Below are positions 31,198 through 48,771 of a DNA stretch of 64,000 nucleotides, piece by piece. Within the stretch, counting starts at the first letter, position 1. Each line of letters begins with the position of its first letter. The notes under the pieces were generated by a model, which was not told the DNA's origin, searched no databases, and saw only the letters and a list, made by a program, of their open reading frames with translations. The position numbers and the translations under genes were made by a program. Origin of the DNA: Anoxybacillus flavithermus (GTDB lineage Bacteria > Bacillota > Bacilli > Bacillales > Anoxybacillaceae); contig NZ_PEDM01000004.1 of assembly GCF_002742685.1 (NCBI RefSeq), positions 39,777 to 103,776 of the forward strand, written 5' to 3'.

Positions 31198-32490
31198 ATG
31201 ATGGGGGGAAAATATACATTTAGCTTACAAAAAAAGCTAGCCATTTTTACAACCGTATTAGCAATTATTACGTATTCGACGAGCGCCTTTTATATTTATG
31301 TGCTTTATGACTATGTTAAAACATGGCTTCCGTTTAGTAAAAATATGTTTACTATTTTGACGCTATTACTCGGTATTTTTTGGTCTGGTGTATTGGCATA
31401 TTATGCGGCGCGTTTTATTACGAAACCGCTTTCTCAACTTGAACAGGCCGCATTAAAAGCAGCAGAAGGTGAAATTGGACAAGATGTACCTGTGCCAAAG
31501 TCAGATGATGAAATTCGTTCGCTTGCGATTGCGTTTAATACGATGTTAAGTAATTTACGTGATATGGTGTACAACATTCAACAAAATTTTGCGCATACGA
31601 ATGAAAAAGTAGCAGAGATGACAAACGTGTCTCGCGTCGCTGCGGAACAAGCGGAAAACATTGCGCGCACGATTGATGAAATTTCAAAAGGAGCGGACAA
31701 TTCAGCGGTTGCGATGCAGACAACGGCAGAAGCGGTGGAAGATGTGTTGGCGATCGCAGGAAATGTACAACAAAAAGCGATGCAGTCTGAAAAGTTATCG
31801 ACGGATATGGTCGAAACGCTTGAACAAAGCCGTCGCGTCATCGGTTCACTCATTGCAGGCATTCAACAATTAGCGAAAAACAACGAAGCGTCATTACATG
31901 TTGTGCGGCGTTTAGAAGATCATGCGAAAGAAGTCGGGCAAATTATTTCGCTCGTTGGAGATATTGCAGGGCAGACGAATTTATTAGCGTTAAATGCTTC
32001 AATTGAGGCAGCGCGTGCTGGTGAACACGGGAAAGGTTTTGCTGTCGTTGCAGAAGAAGTAAGAAAGCTAGCAGATGAAAGTGCTAAAGCAGTACAAGGC
32101 ATTTCAGAGCTCGTTCAAAACATTCAACATGAAGTAGCCAACGTCGTTAACCAAATTACGGAACAAGTGAACAAAGCAAATGACGAAGCGAAAAAAGGAA
32201 ATGAAACAAACGAAGCAATTTCGCATATGAGCGCATCGATTCATGAAGTGGCAGATGCGGTGAAACAAATCGCCCAACTTGTCGATGAACAAATGAAATA
32301 CATTCAACAAACATCTGTTCAATCGCAAGAAGTTGCGGCGATTGCCGAACAAACGTCGGCCGGTGCTGAAGAAGTGACAGCGGCGACACAAGAGCAAACA
32401 GCGGTCATTGAAAGCATGCGCGAGCTAGCGACAGAACTTGGTGAGCAAGCAGAAAAATTAAAACAAACGATTGCCCGTTTTCGTTTGTAA
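31198..32490 (+). CDS. methyl-accepting chemotaxis protein without an extracellular sensor domain
   Basis: 430-residue chemoreceptor. Two membrane helices (about 14-37 and 48-71) are separated by only about ten residues, so there is no periplasmic-side ligand domain. Then HAMP (about 72-125) and a long cytoplasmic coiled coil with the hairpin tip [20 protein letters not shown] (about 258-277) that contacts CheW/CheA. It may sense a membrane or intracellular state. It sits between ywlE and rpiB, which are adjacent in B. subtilis as far as I recall, so it is an insertion in that order. Confidence 0.93.
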   Translation: MMGGKYTFSLQKKLAIFTTVLAIITYSTSAFYIYVLYDYVKTWLPFSKNMFTILTLLLGIFWSGVLAYYAARFITKPLSQLEQAALKAAEGEIGQDVPVPKSDDEIRSLAIAFNTMLSNLRDMVYNIQQNFAHTNEKVAEMTNVSRVAAEQAENIARTIDEISKGADNSAVAMQTTAEAVEDVLAIAGNVQQKAMQSEKLSTDMVETLEQSRRVIGSLIAGIQQLAKNNEASLHVVRRLEDHAKEVGQIISLVGDIAGQTNLLALNASIEAARAGEHGKGFAVVAEEVRKLADESAKAVQGISELVQNIQHEVANVVNQITEQVNKANDEAKKGNETNEAISHMSASIHEVADAVKQIAQLVDEQMKYIQQTSVQSQEVAAIAEQTSAGAEEVTAATQEQTAVIESMRELATELGEQAEKLKQTIARFRL

Positions 32491-32508
32491 GCATAATAAA
32501 TGATGAAA

Positions 32509-32550
32509 AGACCGTCTCGACCCGTTAAAATGAAAAGAGACGGCTTTTTC
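32509..32550 (+). terminator. terminator after the chemoreceptor gene
   Basis: CCGTCTC pairs with GAGACGG over an 18-base loop, followed by CTTTTTC. Confidence 0.75.
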
Positions 32551-32577
32551 TTTATAACGATAAGGAGGGGTTTAAAC

Positions 32578-33021
32578 GTGAAAGTAGCCATTGCATCAGA
32601 CCATGGTGGCATTCGAATTCGTGAGGAAATGAAAAAACTCATGGATGAAATGGGGATTGAATATACAGACTTTGGGTGTGAGTGTGAAACATCGGTCGAT
32701 TATCCAGATTATGCTCTGCCAGTTGCACAAAAAGTGGCGAGCGGTGAATTTGACCGCGGGATTTTAATTTGCGGAACAGGAATCGGCATGAGCATCGCAG
32801 CAAACAAAGTGAAAGGCATTCGTTGTGCCCTCGTTCATGACGTATTTAGTGCAAAAGCGACGCGCGAGCATAACGACAGCAATATATTAGCGATGGGAGA
32901 GCGCGTCATCGGACCAGGATTGGCGCGAGAAATTGCAAAAGTATGGTTGACGACTCCATTTGAAGGAGGCCGTCACGAAAAACGCATTCAAAAAATTTCT
33001 GCTTATGAAAACGAGCAATAA
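32578..33021 (+). CDS. rpiB: ribose-5-phosphate isomerase B
   Basis: Interconverts ribose-5-P and ribulose-5-P (147 residues). Motifs: VAIASDHGG, catalytic Cys in ILICGTGIGMSIAANK, and HDVFSAKATREHNDSN. GTG 32578 is chosen because TAAGGAGGGG lies before it and the family starts KVAIASDHGG; the longer open frame runs back through the terminator of the preceding gene. Confidence 0.96.
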   Translation: MKVAIASDHGGIRIREEMKKLMDEMGIEYTDFGCECETSVDYPDYALPVAQKVASGEFDRGILICGTGIGMSIAANKVKGIRCALVHDVFSAKATREHNDSNILAMGERVIGPGLAREIAKVWLTTPFEGGRHEKRIQKISAYENEQ

Positions 33022-33034
33022 AGGTGGGAGTATC

Positions 33035-33613
33035 GTGACGGACATGGAACGATGGCGCAATGAATGGCAAACGGCGCTAGCTGAGTTTCGTGCACAAGTG
33101 CCGCTAACGGATAAAGATGTTGTCGTCATTGGATGTAGCACAAGTGAAGTCATTGGGGAAAAAATCGGAACAGCAGGTACGATGGACGTTGCCGCGATGT
33201 TGTTTCAAGAATTAAAACGATGGCGTGATGAAACACGGGTGCAGCTTGCGTTTCAATGTTGTGAACATTTAAACCGCGCATTAGTTGTAGAACGTCAAAC
33301 TGCCGTAACAAAGCAGCTTGAAATGGTGACCGTCATCCCTGTTCGCAACGCAGGTGGCGCAATGGCGGCATATGCATATACACAGCTAGATGACCCTGTC
33401 GTCGTTGAACATATTCGTGCAGATGCTGGTATTGATATCGGCGCTACATTAATTGGCATGCATTTAAAGCATGTTGCGGTTCCTGTGCGAACATCGATCA
33501 AACAAATTGGACATGCGACGCTCACATTTGCGAAAACACGACCGAAACTGATCGGGGGTGAGCGCGCCGTTTATTCACAAGAAAAGGCGAACAAATCATG
33601 TTCAATCGGTTAA
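33035..33613 (+). CDS. ywlG: YwlG family protein (DUF436/TIGR01440)
   Basis: A 192-residue protein of the conserved YwlG family; role unknown to me. Visible: VVVIGCSTSEVIGEKIGTAG near the N-terminus, FQCCEHLNRALVVER with a double Cys, and DAGIDIGATLIGMHLKHVAV. GTG 33035 follows GGTGGGAG; ATG 33044 is an alternative. It lies between rpiB and glyA as in B. subtilis and may be coexpressed with rpiB (13-base gap). Confidence 0.88.
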   Translation: MTDMERWRNEWQTALAEFRAQVPLTDKDVVVIGCSTSEVIGEKIGTAGTMDVAAMLFQELKRWRDETRVQLAFQCCEHLNRALVVERQTAVTKQLEMVTVIPVRNAGGAMAAYAYTQLDDPVVVEHIRADAGIDIGATLIGMHLKHVAVPVRTSIKQIGHATLTFAKTRPKLIGGERAVYSQEKANKSCSIG

Positions 33614-33685
33614 ATTTGTTCACTTTTTCATTTGAAAATGTGTTAAGATAAAAAAGAATATTCACACTTTAGGGGAGGATTGTCA

Positions 33686-35649
<1,964 letters not shown>

Positions 35650-35659
35650 GGTGGGCGTG

Positions 35660-36811
35660 ATGAACAAACGAAAAGTCATGACCATTTTCGGGACGAGACC
35701 GGAAGCGATCAAAATGGCTCCGCTCGTTTTAGAGTTGCAAAAGTACGAAGACATTGAATCGATTGTGACTGTGACAGCACAACATCGCCAAATGCTTGAT
35801 CAAGTGCTTGATATTTTTGGCATTCAGCCGCACTATGATTTAAATATTATGAAAGAGCGTCAAACGCTTGTCGATATTACGACAAGGGCGCTCGCTGGCT
35901 TAGACGATGTCATGAAAAAAGTAAAACCAGACATCGTGCTCGTTCATGGCGACACAACAACGACGTTTGTCGCTAGTCTGGCGGCATTTTACAACCAAAT
36001 TGCCGTCGGGCACGTGGAAGCAGGACTTCGAACGTGGAATAAGTACTCGCCATTTCCGGAAGAAATGAACCGACAATTGACGGGGGTATTAGCTGACTTG
36101 CATTTTGCCCCGACCGCAAAAGCAGCCGAAAATTTACGTGCAGAAAACAAGCCAGAGCACGCCATTTTCATTACAGGCAACACAGCGATCGATGCGTTAA
36201 AAACAACGGTGCGCGAGACGTATACGCATCCGATTTTAGAAAAGGTAGCAGGAAGCCGCATGATTTTATTGACCGCGCATCGTCGTGAAAACCTTGGCGA
36301 GCCGATGCGAAATATGTTCCGTGCGGTCAAAAGGCTTGTAGAAGATTATGATGATGTGCAAGTCGTGTATCCTGTTCATTTAAACCCTGTCGTGCGCGAG
36401 TTGGCGAACGACATATTAGGAAATGATGCGCGCATTCATTTAATTGAGCCGTTAGATGTGATTGACTTCCATAACTTTGCAGCAAGAGCGCACATCATTT
36501 TAACGGATTCAGGCGGTGTGCAAGAAGAAGCCCCTTCACTCGGTGTGCCTGTCCTCGTGTTGCGTGATACGACTGAGCGTCCGGAAGGGATTGAAGCAGG
36601 AACGCTCAAGTTAGCTGGAACGGATGAACAAACGATTTACACGCTAGCAAGTGAACTATTAACAGACGAAAAAGCGTACGAGCAAATGGCAAAAGCATCA
36701 AATCCGTACGGTGATGGGTGGGCATCGAAGCGGATTGTCGAAGCGATTCGCTACTATTTCAAGCAAAGCGATGTTCCGCCAACGCCATTTCAGCACGAGA
36801 AAGGGATGTGA
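35660..36811 (+). CDS. mnaA: UDP-N-acetylglucosamine 2-epimerase
   Basis: Converts UDP-GlcNAc to UDP-ManNAc for wall teichoic acid or other envelope polymers. 383 residues. Motifs: MTIFGTRPEAIKMAPL, HGDTTTTFVASLAAF, GHVEAGLRTWNKYSPFPEEMNR, and TDSGGVQEEAP of the UDP-binding site (each a short part of a longer conserved block). ATG 35660 follows AAGGTGGGCG. Adjacent to upp with a 10-base gap. Its stop lies inside the terminator loop. Confidence 0.94.
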   Translation: MNKRKVMTIFGTRPEAIKMAPLVLELQKYEDIESIVTVTAQHRQMLDQVLDIFGIQPHYDLNIMKERQTLVDITTRALAGLDDVMKKVKPDIVLVHGDTTTTFVASLAAFYNQIAVGHVEAGLRTWNKYSPFPEEMNRQLTGVLADLHFAPTAKAAENLRAENKPEHAIFITGNTAIDALKTTVRETYTHPILEKVAGSRMILLTAHRRENLGEPMRNMFRAVKRLVEDYDDVQVVYPVHLNPVVRELANDILGNDARIHLIEPLDVIDFHNFAARAHIILTDSGGVQEEAPSLGVPVLVLRDTTERPEGIEAGTLKLAGTDEQTIYTLASELLTDEKAYEQMAKASNPYGDGWASKRIVEAIRYYFKQSDVPPTPFQHEKGM

Positions 36812-36830
36812 TGACGCATCCCTTTTTCTT
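36800..36830 (+). terminator. terminator overlapping the end of mnaA
   Basis: AAAGGGATG and CATCCCTTT pair perfectly over 9 bp. The loop TGATGACG begins with the TGA stop of mnaA. TTCTT follows. Confidence 0.88.
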
Positions 36831-36865
36831 ACCAAAAATTTTCCCTCTTTTTGTGACCGAACGCA

Positions 36866-36894
36866 TTGACATCGCGTTTTCACTATTGTATGCT
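36866..36894 (+). promoter_or_regulatory. sigma-A promoter of the atp operon
   Basis: TTGACA, 17 bases, TATGCT, about 70 bases upstream of atpZ. Confidence 0.78.
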
Positions 36895-36962
36895 TACAAA
36901 GGGATAAGGATAACCTTTTTAAAAATACAGTAAATTCTGAAAATGAAAAGTGAGGCTTTCGT

Positions 36963-37190
36963 ATGCGACAGCATGAGCGCCATCCGTTTCGGGCGATCGG
37001 TTTGATGACGGCCATCTCTTCCCAGCTTGTCGGGTCTGTCTTAGTTGGGATTTTTGGGGGGCGTTTTGTCGACGAACGATTTGGCACCGAGCCCCTTTTT
37101 TTAATCGTTGGTTTACTTCTTGGCTTGGCGGCTGGTGTTTATGCAATGATTCGCCTCATTCGGTCATTTTTTTCAGGAGAGGAAAAATGA
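36963..37190 (+). CDS. atpZ: AtpZ/AtpI-family small membrane protein
   Basis: 75 residues with two predicted helices (about 12-33 and 44-64), positively charged at both ends. This is the AtpZ type (ATPase gene 1) found upstream of and overlapping atpI; in an alkaliphilic Bacillus atpZ and atpI were linked to Mg2+ supply to the ATP synthase. Here too it overlaps atpI by four bases. First gene of the atp operon. Confidence 0.85.
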   Translation: MRQHERHPFRAIGLMTAISSQLVGSVLVGIFGGRFVDERFGTEPLFLIVGLLLGLAAGVYAMIRLIRSFFSGEEK

Positions 37191-37564
37191 ACGAGCTACA
37201 GCAACATTGGCGGCGTCACAAATCATACATACTATATTTGCTGGCGGTTTACGTGCTTGGTTGGGCATTTACACCTTATTCGCAAGCGTTTTCAAGTTTG
37301 TTTCTCGGAACGGTCATCAGCCTATATAACGGTTGGACGATGGTGCGAAAAGTGGAGCGATTTGGACAAGCGGTTGCGTCTGGACAAAAAGCGCGCTCGC
37401 TTGGTATGATGTCGCGCATGGCTGCGGCTGCGTTAGCTGTTTTCATTGCTTTTCGCTGGCCAGAGCAGTTTTCTGTTGGATGGATCGTATTGGGATTAAT
37501 GACATCTTATATTGTCATTATAATAGATTTCTTTTTCCAAAAAACAAAAGGGGAAGAGAGGTGA
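37187..37564 (+). CDS. atpI: ATP synthase protein I
   Basis: 125-residue membrane protein with four predicted helices. AtpI is thought to help assemble the c-ring or to act in Mg2+ transport. Place between atpZ and atpB and the FLGTVISLYNGWTMVRK segment support the call. Starts in the ATGA overlap with atpZ. Confidence 0.88.
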   Translation: MNELQQHWRRHKSYILYLLAVYVLGWAFTPYSQAFSSLFLGTVISLYNGWTMVRKVERFGQAVASGQKARSLGMMSRMAAAALAVFIAFRWPEQFSVGWIVLGLMTSYIVIIIDFFFQKTKGEER

Positions 37565-38281
<717 letters not shown>

Positions 38282-38316
38282 TTTTCATACACATTCATTT
38301 CAACATAAAAAATTGA

Positions 38317-38544
<228 letters not shown>

Positions 38545-38552
38545 AACTGAGC

Positions 38553-39757
<1,205 letters not shown>

Positions 39758-39765
39758 CTTTATAG

Positions 39766-41295
<1,530 letters not shown>

Positions 41296-41305
41296 GAAAA
41301 GTGAG

Positions 41306-41326
41306 CGGAACAGCTAAGCTGTTCCG
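41306..41326 (+). promoter_or_regulatory. hairpin between atpA and atpG
   Basis: CGGAACAGC, loop TAA, GCTGTTCCG: perfect 9-bp stem, no T run after it. Probably an mRNA stability or processing element inside the operon. Confidence 0.6.
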
Positions 41327-41344
41327 TCCCCTTTCAACAATTGA

Positions 41345-42226
<882 letters not shown>

Positions 42227-42239
42227 CTTAAGCAGTTAG

Positions 42240-43676
<1,437 letters not shown>

Positions 43677-43679
43677 TAA

Positions 43680-44105
<426 letters not shown>

Positions 44106-44136
44106 CCCTAAGAGCATTGTCTCTTAGGGCTTTTTG
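44106..44136 (+). terminator. terminator of the atp operon
   Basis: CCCTAAGAG and CTCTTAGGG, perfect 9-bp stem around CATTGT, then CTTTTTG. Confidence 0.93.
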
Positions 44137-44158
44137 TTTATTTTTGGAACAAGTTTTA

Positions 44159-44187
44159 TCGACACATATGTGAAGAAGTGATATAAT
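44159..44187 (+). promoter_or_regulatory. sigma-A promoter of the nuo operon
   Basis: TCGACA, 17 bases, TATAAT, about 70 bases before nuoA. Confidence 0.72.
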
Positions 44188-44260
44188 GTTATCGGTTACA
44201 GTCTTAATAGTGTGACGTTTTTGAAAAATGTGTATAAAGTCACAAAGGGGTGGGGCATCG

Positions 44261-44626
44261 TTGAACGTTTATGTAAACAGTTATGTAGTCGTCTTTGTGT
44301 TTCTTTGTTTAGGTATTTTACTTCCAATCGTTGCGCTCACAGCAGGGCGTTTTCTTCGTCCACATGCGCCAAATGCAGCGAAACAAACAACGTACGAAAG
44401 CGGATTGGATCCGTTCCACGATTCACGCGTGCAGTTTAATATACGGTATTACATTTTTGCGTTATTGTTCGTTATTTTTGACGTAGAGACTGTATTTTTA
44501 TATCCGTGGGCGGTGGCGTTTGAAAAGCTCGGTGCATTTGCCATTATTGAAATGCTTATTTTCGTCGTCATGTTGTTGATTGGACTTGTGTATGCTTGGA
44601 AGAAGAAGGTGTTAAAATGGATGTAA
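44261..44626 (+). CDS. nuoA: complex I subunit NuoA
   Basis: 121-residue membrane subunit with three helices. Conserved loop [20 protein letters not shown] and [15 protein letters not shown] 44261 follows AAAGGGGTGGGG and matches the family N-terminus; the longer open frames upstream begin in the leader. Overlaps nuoB by 10 bases. Confidence 0.93.
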   Translation: MNVYVNSYVVVFVFLCLGILLPIVALTAGRFLRPHAPNAAKQTTYESGLDPFHDSRVQFNIRYYIFALLFVIFDVETVFLYPWAVAFEKLGAFAIIEMLIFVVMLLIGLVYAWKKKVLKWM

Positions 44627-45129
44627 AATTATTGAACGTATCAGATCAAGAAATGGAAGAAATGCGTCGCAACGTTTTTTTAACGACGTTAGAACAGCTC
44701 AAAGCATGGGCGCGCAGCAATTCGTTATGGCCACTTACGTTCGGGTTGGCCTGTTGTGCGATTGAAATGATGGGAGTCGGCTCTTCGCATTACGATTTAG
44801 ACCGTTTTGGATCTTTTTTCCGCACGTCGCCTCGCCAATCTGACGTCATGATCGTCTCAGGAACGGTGACGAAAAAAATGGCGCCAATTGTTCGTCGCTT
44901 ATATGATCAAATGCCTGAGCCGAAGTGGGTAATTGCGATGGGTTCATGTGCGACAGCAGGCGGGCCATATGTGAAGTCGTATTGCGTCGTCAAAGGTGTC
45001 GATCAAATTGTACCAGTTGACGTATATATTCCAGGCTGTCCGCCAAATCCAGCTGCATTAATTTATGGCATTAACAAACTGAAAGAAAAAATTCGCTACG
45101 AAGCGAAAACGGGAAAGAAGGTGCTGTAA
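44617..45129 (+). CDS. nuoB: complex I subunit NuoB
   Basis: 170-residue iron-sulfur subunit carrying cluster N2, the last electron step before quinone. Tandem Cys in [10 protein letters not shown], then GSCATAGG and PGCPPNP supply the four ligands. ATG 44617 inside nuoA, with AGAAGGTG upstream. Confidence 0.96.
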   Translation: MDVKLLNVSDQEMEEMRRNVFLTTLEQLKAWARSNSLWPLTFGLACCAIEMMGVGSSHYDLDRFGSFFRTSPRQSDVMIVSGTVTKKMAPIVRRLYDQMPEPKWVIAMGSCATAGGPYVKSYCVVKGVDQIVPVDVYIPGCPPNPAALIYGINKLKEKIRYEAKTGKKVL

Positions 45130-45132
45130 GTT

Positions 45133-46224
45133 ATGGATGAAAAAGATTTACAGCAACTAAAAAAAGAGGCGGCGGAACGGGCGAAACAATTAGCGAAAGA
45201 GCGACTTGCGGCGAAGCAAGCAGCGGAACAAACTGAGCCTCCGCTCGAAGGTGAAGAAGACCTTGCGCTAGCGAAGAAAAAAGCGGCGGCAGCAGCGAAA
45301 GCCGCAGCGCTAGCGAAGAAAAAAGCGGCGGAGTCAGGGGAATTAAGCGAAGAAGAATTAGCGAAGAAAAAGGCGGCGGCAGCAGCGAAGGCAAAAGCTG
45401 CAGCGCTAGCGAAACAAAAAGCGGCGGAGTCAGGGGAATTAAGCGAAGAAGAATTAGCGAAGAAAAAAGCGGCGGCAGCAGCGAAGGCAAAAGCCGCAGC
45501 GCTAGCGAAACAAAAAGCGGCAGAGTCAGGAGAATTAAGCGAAGAAGAATTAGCGAAGAAAAAGGCGGCGGCAGCAGCGAAAGCAAAAGCTGCAGCGCTA
45601 GCGAAACAAAAAGCGGCAGAGTCAGGGGAAATAAGCGAAGAAGAATTAGCGAAGAAAAAAGCGGCGGCAGCAGCGAAAGCGAAAGCCGCAGCGGCAGCAA
45701 AAGCAAAAAGTGCAGATGTCGCTGAAGAAAAAGAGGAAACATCGTCACCAAATCAGCCATATCTCGACAAATACGTCAAAGTGATTGAAGAACATCTCGG
45801 AAAAGACGTATTAGAAAACGCTTACATCAATCGGTTGTCGAAAGATGTACCAACGCTCGTTGTCAAAAAAGATACATATTTTAAAGTGGCTGAGTTTTTA
45901 AAATATAATGAGCAGCTAAGTTTTGATTATTTATCAGAATTGCACGGAACGGACTTTCAAACGCATATGGAAGTGTATGTGCACTTATATTCGTATAAAA
46001 ATCGCCAATCAGTTGCGTTGAAAGTAAAAATTGATCGCGATCAACCGGTCATTGACTCGCTCGTTCCGCTTTGGCCAGGGGCAAATTGGCCGGAGTGTGA
46101 GGCGTATGATTTGCTTGGCATTCGTTTTGAAGGTCATCCGCAACTCATTCGCATTTTCTTAGGGGAAAACTGGGTCGGCTATCCGCTTCGGAAAGATTAC
46201 GAGCCGTACGATATGGAGGGTTAA
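45133..46224 (+). CDS. nuoC: complex I subunit NuoC with a repetitive Lys/Ala/Glu N-terminal arm
   Basis: 363 residues. The C-terminal half (about 210-363) is the ordinary 30 kDa subunit, with ECEAYDLLGIRFEGHP and WVGYPLRKDYEPYD. The first ~200 residues are an extension made of Ala, Lys, Glu and a few others, including four tandem 32-residue units (residues 59-186). The arm should be a long charged helix exposed to the cytoplasm. Extensions of this kind occur in other Bacillaceae NuoC; the regular repeat is notable here. Starts 3 bases after nuoB. Confidence 0.94.
   Translation: MDEKDLQQLKKEAAERAKQLAKERLAAKQAAEQTEPPLEGEEDLALAKKKAAAAAKAAALAKKKAAESGELSEEELAKKKAAAAAKAKAAALAKQKAAESGELSEEELAKKKAAAAAKAKAAALAKQKAAESGELSEEELAKKKAAAAAKAKAAALAKQKAAESGEISEEELAKKKAAAAAKAKAAAAAKAKSADVAEEKEETSSPNQPYLDKYVKVIEEHLGKDVLENAYINRLSKDVPTLVVKKDTYFKVAEFLKYNEQLSFDYLSELHGTDFQTHMEVYVHLYSYKNRQSVALKVKIDRDQPVIDSLVPLWPGANWPECEAYDLLGIRFEGHPQLIRIFLGENWVGYPLRKDYEPYDMEG
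45307..45690 (+). repeat. nuoC: four tandem 96-bp repeats inside nuoC
   Basis: Units start at 45307, 45403, 45499 and 45595. Each codes a 32-residue unit with the pattern ALAKxKAAESGE(L/I)SEEELAK and then KKAAAAAKAKAA. Units differ by a few mostly synonymous bases (for example GCC/GCT, AAA/AAG) and two residue changes (K/Q in unit 1, L/I in unit 4), as expected from recent duplication by slippage or unequal crossing-over. Confidence 0.95.
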
Positions 46225-46227
46225 GGC

Positions 46228-47328
46228 GTGCTGAGAACAGAGGAGATGCTTTTAAACGTCGGACCGCAACATCCGAGCACACACGGCGTGTTTCGTCTCG
46301 TATTAAAAATCGATGGGGAAATCATTAAGGAAGCGACTCCTGTCATCGGTTATCTTCATCGCGGGACAGAAAAAATCGCAGAAAATTTGCAGTATACACA
46401 AATCATCCCATACACTGATCGCATGGACTATTTATCAGCGATGACGAACAACTACGTCATTTGTCACGCAGTAGAAACGATGATGGGCATTGAAGTGCCG
46501 GAGCGTGCCGAGTATTTACGCGTGCTTGCGATGGAGCTCGGTCGCATTGCGAGCCACCTCGTTTGGTGGGGGACGTATTTGCTTGATATTGGTGCAGTCA
46601 GTCCGTTTTTATATGCGTTTCGTGAGCGGGAAATGATTATTAATCTATTAAATGAACTATCAGGTGCGCGCTTAACGTTTAACTACATGCGTGTGGGTGG
46701 CGTGAAATGGGATGCGCCAGATGGATGGATTGATAAAGTAAAACAGTTCGTTCCATATATGCGCAAACAGCTCGAAGGCTACCATGAACTTGTCACGGGA
46801 AATGAAATTTTCCGCAATCGCGTCATCGGAGTTGGCAAGTACACGAAAGAAGAGGCGTTGGCATATTCGTTAAGCGGCGTCAATTTGCGTTGTACCGGTG
46901 TGAAATGGGATTTACGAAAAGACGAACCGTATTCCATTTATGATCGATTTGATTTCGATGTTCCTGTACGCACAGAAGGGGATTGTTTTGCGCGCTATGA
47001 ATGCCGACTTGCTGAAATTGAGCAATCGCTTCGCATTATTGAGCAAGCGTGTGAACAGTTTCCGGATGGCGGCGAAATTATGGCGAAGGTTCCAAAAATT
47101 ATTAAAGCGCCACCGGGCGAAGCGTATGTACGCATCGAGTCGCCGCGTGGGGAAATTGGTTGTTATATTGCGAGCGACGGGAAAAAAGAGCCGTATCGCT
47201 TAAAATTCCGTCGACCGTCATTTTACAATTTGCAAATCCTTCCGAAACTACTTAAAGGGGAAAATATCGCGAATTTAATTGCGATACTTGGCGCGATTGA
47301 TATCGTGCTTGGGGAGGTCGATGGATGA
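46228..47328 (+). CDS. nuoD: complex I subunit NuoD
   Basis: 366-residue 49 kDa subunit lining the quinone site. NVGPQHPSTHGVFRL near the start, GYLHRGTEKIAE, and ESPRGEIGCYIASDG near the C-terminus. GTG start with GGAGGG upstream. Its stop overlaps nuoH (ATGA). Confidence 0.96.
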   Translation: MLRTEEMLLNVGPQHPSTHGVFRLVLKIDGEIIKEATPVIGYLHRGTEKIAENLQYTQIIPYTDRMDYLSAMTNNYVICHAVETMMGIEVPERAEYLRVLAMELGRIASHLVWWGTYLLDIGAVSPFLYAFREREMIINLLNELSGARLTFNYMRVGGVKWDAPDGWIDKVKQFVPYMRKQLEGYHELVTGNEIFRNRVIGVGKYTKEEALAYSLSGVNLRCTGVKWDLRKDEPYSIYDRFDFDVPVRTEGDCFARYECRLAEIEQSLRIIEQACEQFPDGGEIMAKVPKIIKAPPGEAYVRIESPRGEIGCYIASDGKKEPYRLKFRRPSFYNLQILPKLLKGENIANLIAILGAIDIVLGEVDG

Positions 47329-48329
47329 TGATGGAACAACTTTTGCAGTCGACGCCAAGCTGGACGAATGTCGCCATTTTCTTTGCGATTGGCGTTGGGC
47401 TGTTGCTCGTTGTATTAGGATTTGTCACGTATGGCATTTTAGCGGAACGAAAAGTGATGGGATTTATGCAAGGCCGCATCGGTCCGAACCAAGTTGGAGG
47501 ACGCTGGGGGTTGCTGCAAACGGTGGCTGACGTGTTAAAGCTATTGTTAAAAGAAGATACGATTCCAAAAGCAGCCGATCGCCCGTTGTTTATTTTAGCA
47601 CCGGTCATCGCGTTTGCCCCTGCGTTTATGGTGCTTGCCGCACTGCCGTTTACCGATGCGTTGCAATTTGCTGATATTGGCGTCGGGCTATTGTATTACA
47701 TCGCCGTTTCCGGATTAACGACAATCGGAGTGGTGACAGGCGCATGGGCATCGAACAACAAATATGCCCTGCTTGGCGGCATGCGCGCAGCTGCACAAAT
47801 GATTTCATACGAAGTGCCGCTTGTCATGTCTGTCATTGGCGTCATTTTGTTGTCGGGAAGCTTAAACTTAAACGACATTGTCGAAGCGCAAAAAGATGTA
47901 TGGTTTATCGTTGTACAGCCGATCGGCTTTCTCGTTTTTCTTATTGCCGCTGTGGCGGAGTTAAACCGAACGCCGTTTGACTTACCGGAAGCTGAATCGG
48001 AACTTGTTGCAGGATTCCATGTTGAATATTCTGGATTCCGCTGGGCGTTTTTTATGCTCGCAGAGTACGTGTACTTTTTTGCGATGGCAGCATTAACGAC
48101 GGTGCTCTTTTTAGGAGGATGGCATCCGCTTCCGTTTCTCGACTTTATTCCAGGGGCCGTTTGGTTTGCGTTAAAGTTTAGTCTTGTCGTCTTCTTATTT
48201 ATTTGGTTTCGCATTACGTTTCCGCGTGTGCGTGCCGATCAATTGATGGAGTTTGGTTGGAAAGTGTTATTGCCTGTTGCACTCGTCAATATTTTTGTCA
48301 CAGCTCTTGTGAAACAACTATTTTTTTAA
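47325..48329 (+). CDS. nuoH: complex I subunit NuoH
   Basis: 334-residue membrane subunit linking the quinone pocket to the proton pumps. Eight or so helices; conserved loops ERKVMGFMQGRIGPNQVGG and NRTPFDLPEAESELVAGFH, WFRITFPRVRADQLM. Starts in the overlap with nuoD. Confidence 0.96.
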   Translation: MMMEQLLQSTPSWTNVAIFFAIGVGLLLVVLGFVTYGILAERKVMGFMQGRIGPNQVGGRWGLLQTVADVLKLLLKEDTIPKAADRPLFILAPVIAFAPAFMVLAALPFTDALQFADIGVGLLYYIAVSGLTTIGVVTGAWASNNKYALLGGMRAAAQMISYEVPLVMSVIGVILLSGSLNLNDIVEAQKDVWFIVVQPIGFLVFLIAAVAELNRTPFDLPEAESELVAGFHVEYSGFRWAFFMLAEYVYFFAMAALTTVLFLGGWHPLPFLDFIPGAVWFALKFSLVVFLFIWFRITFPRVRADQLMEFGWKVLLPVALVNIFVTALVKQLFF

Positions 48330-48351
48330 ATAAAAAGGTGGGTGGGCAGAA

Positions 48352-48771
48352 ATGCTCGGTTTAATGAAAGGATTAGCGTATACGCTGAAAAACTTAACAA
48401 AAGAAAAAGTGACGTACGATTATCCGAATGAACCGCTTCCGCTTCCGGATCGCTTTCGCGGCATTCAAAAGTTTTATCCGGAAAAATGTATCGTTTGTAA
48501 TCAGTGCGCAAACATTTGCCCGACCGACTGTATTCAACTGACGGGCAAAAAACATCCGGATCCGACGAAAAAAGGAAAAATTATTGATACGTATGACATT
48601 AACTTTGAAATTTGTATTTTATGCGATTTATGTACGGAAGTATGTCCGACAGAGGCGATTGTCATGACGAACAACTTTGAATTAGCGGAATATAGCCGCG
48701 ATGAATTATTTAAAGATTTAACGTGGCTTGATGAAAACGATACGAACGTGCGGAAGGTGAATAAGCCATGA
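48352..48771 (+). CDS. nuoI: complex I subunit NuoI
   Basis: 139-residue ferredoxin-like subunit with two 4Fe-4S motifs, CIVCNQCANICP and CILCDLCTEVCP. AAAAAGGTGGG before the ATG. Overlaps nuoJ by four bases. Confidence 0.96.
   Translation: MLGLMKGLAYTLKNLTKEKVTYDYPNEPLPLPDRFRGIQKFYPEKCIVCNQCANICPTDCIQLTGKKHPDPTKKGKIIDTYDINFEICILCDLCTEVCPTEAIVMTNNFELAEYSRDELFKDLTWLDENDTNVRKVNKP

Noticed and set aside
45131..45760. Long - strand open frame opposite nuoC, rich in Leu/Pro repeats
   Set aside because: It is the antisense shadow of the 96-bp repeats; no ribosome site and nuoC is certain on the other strand.
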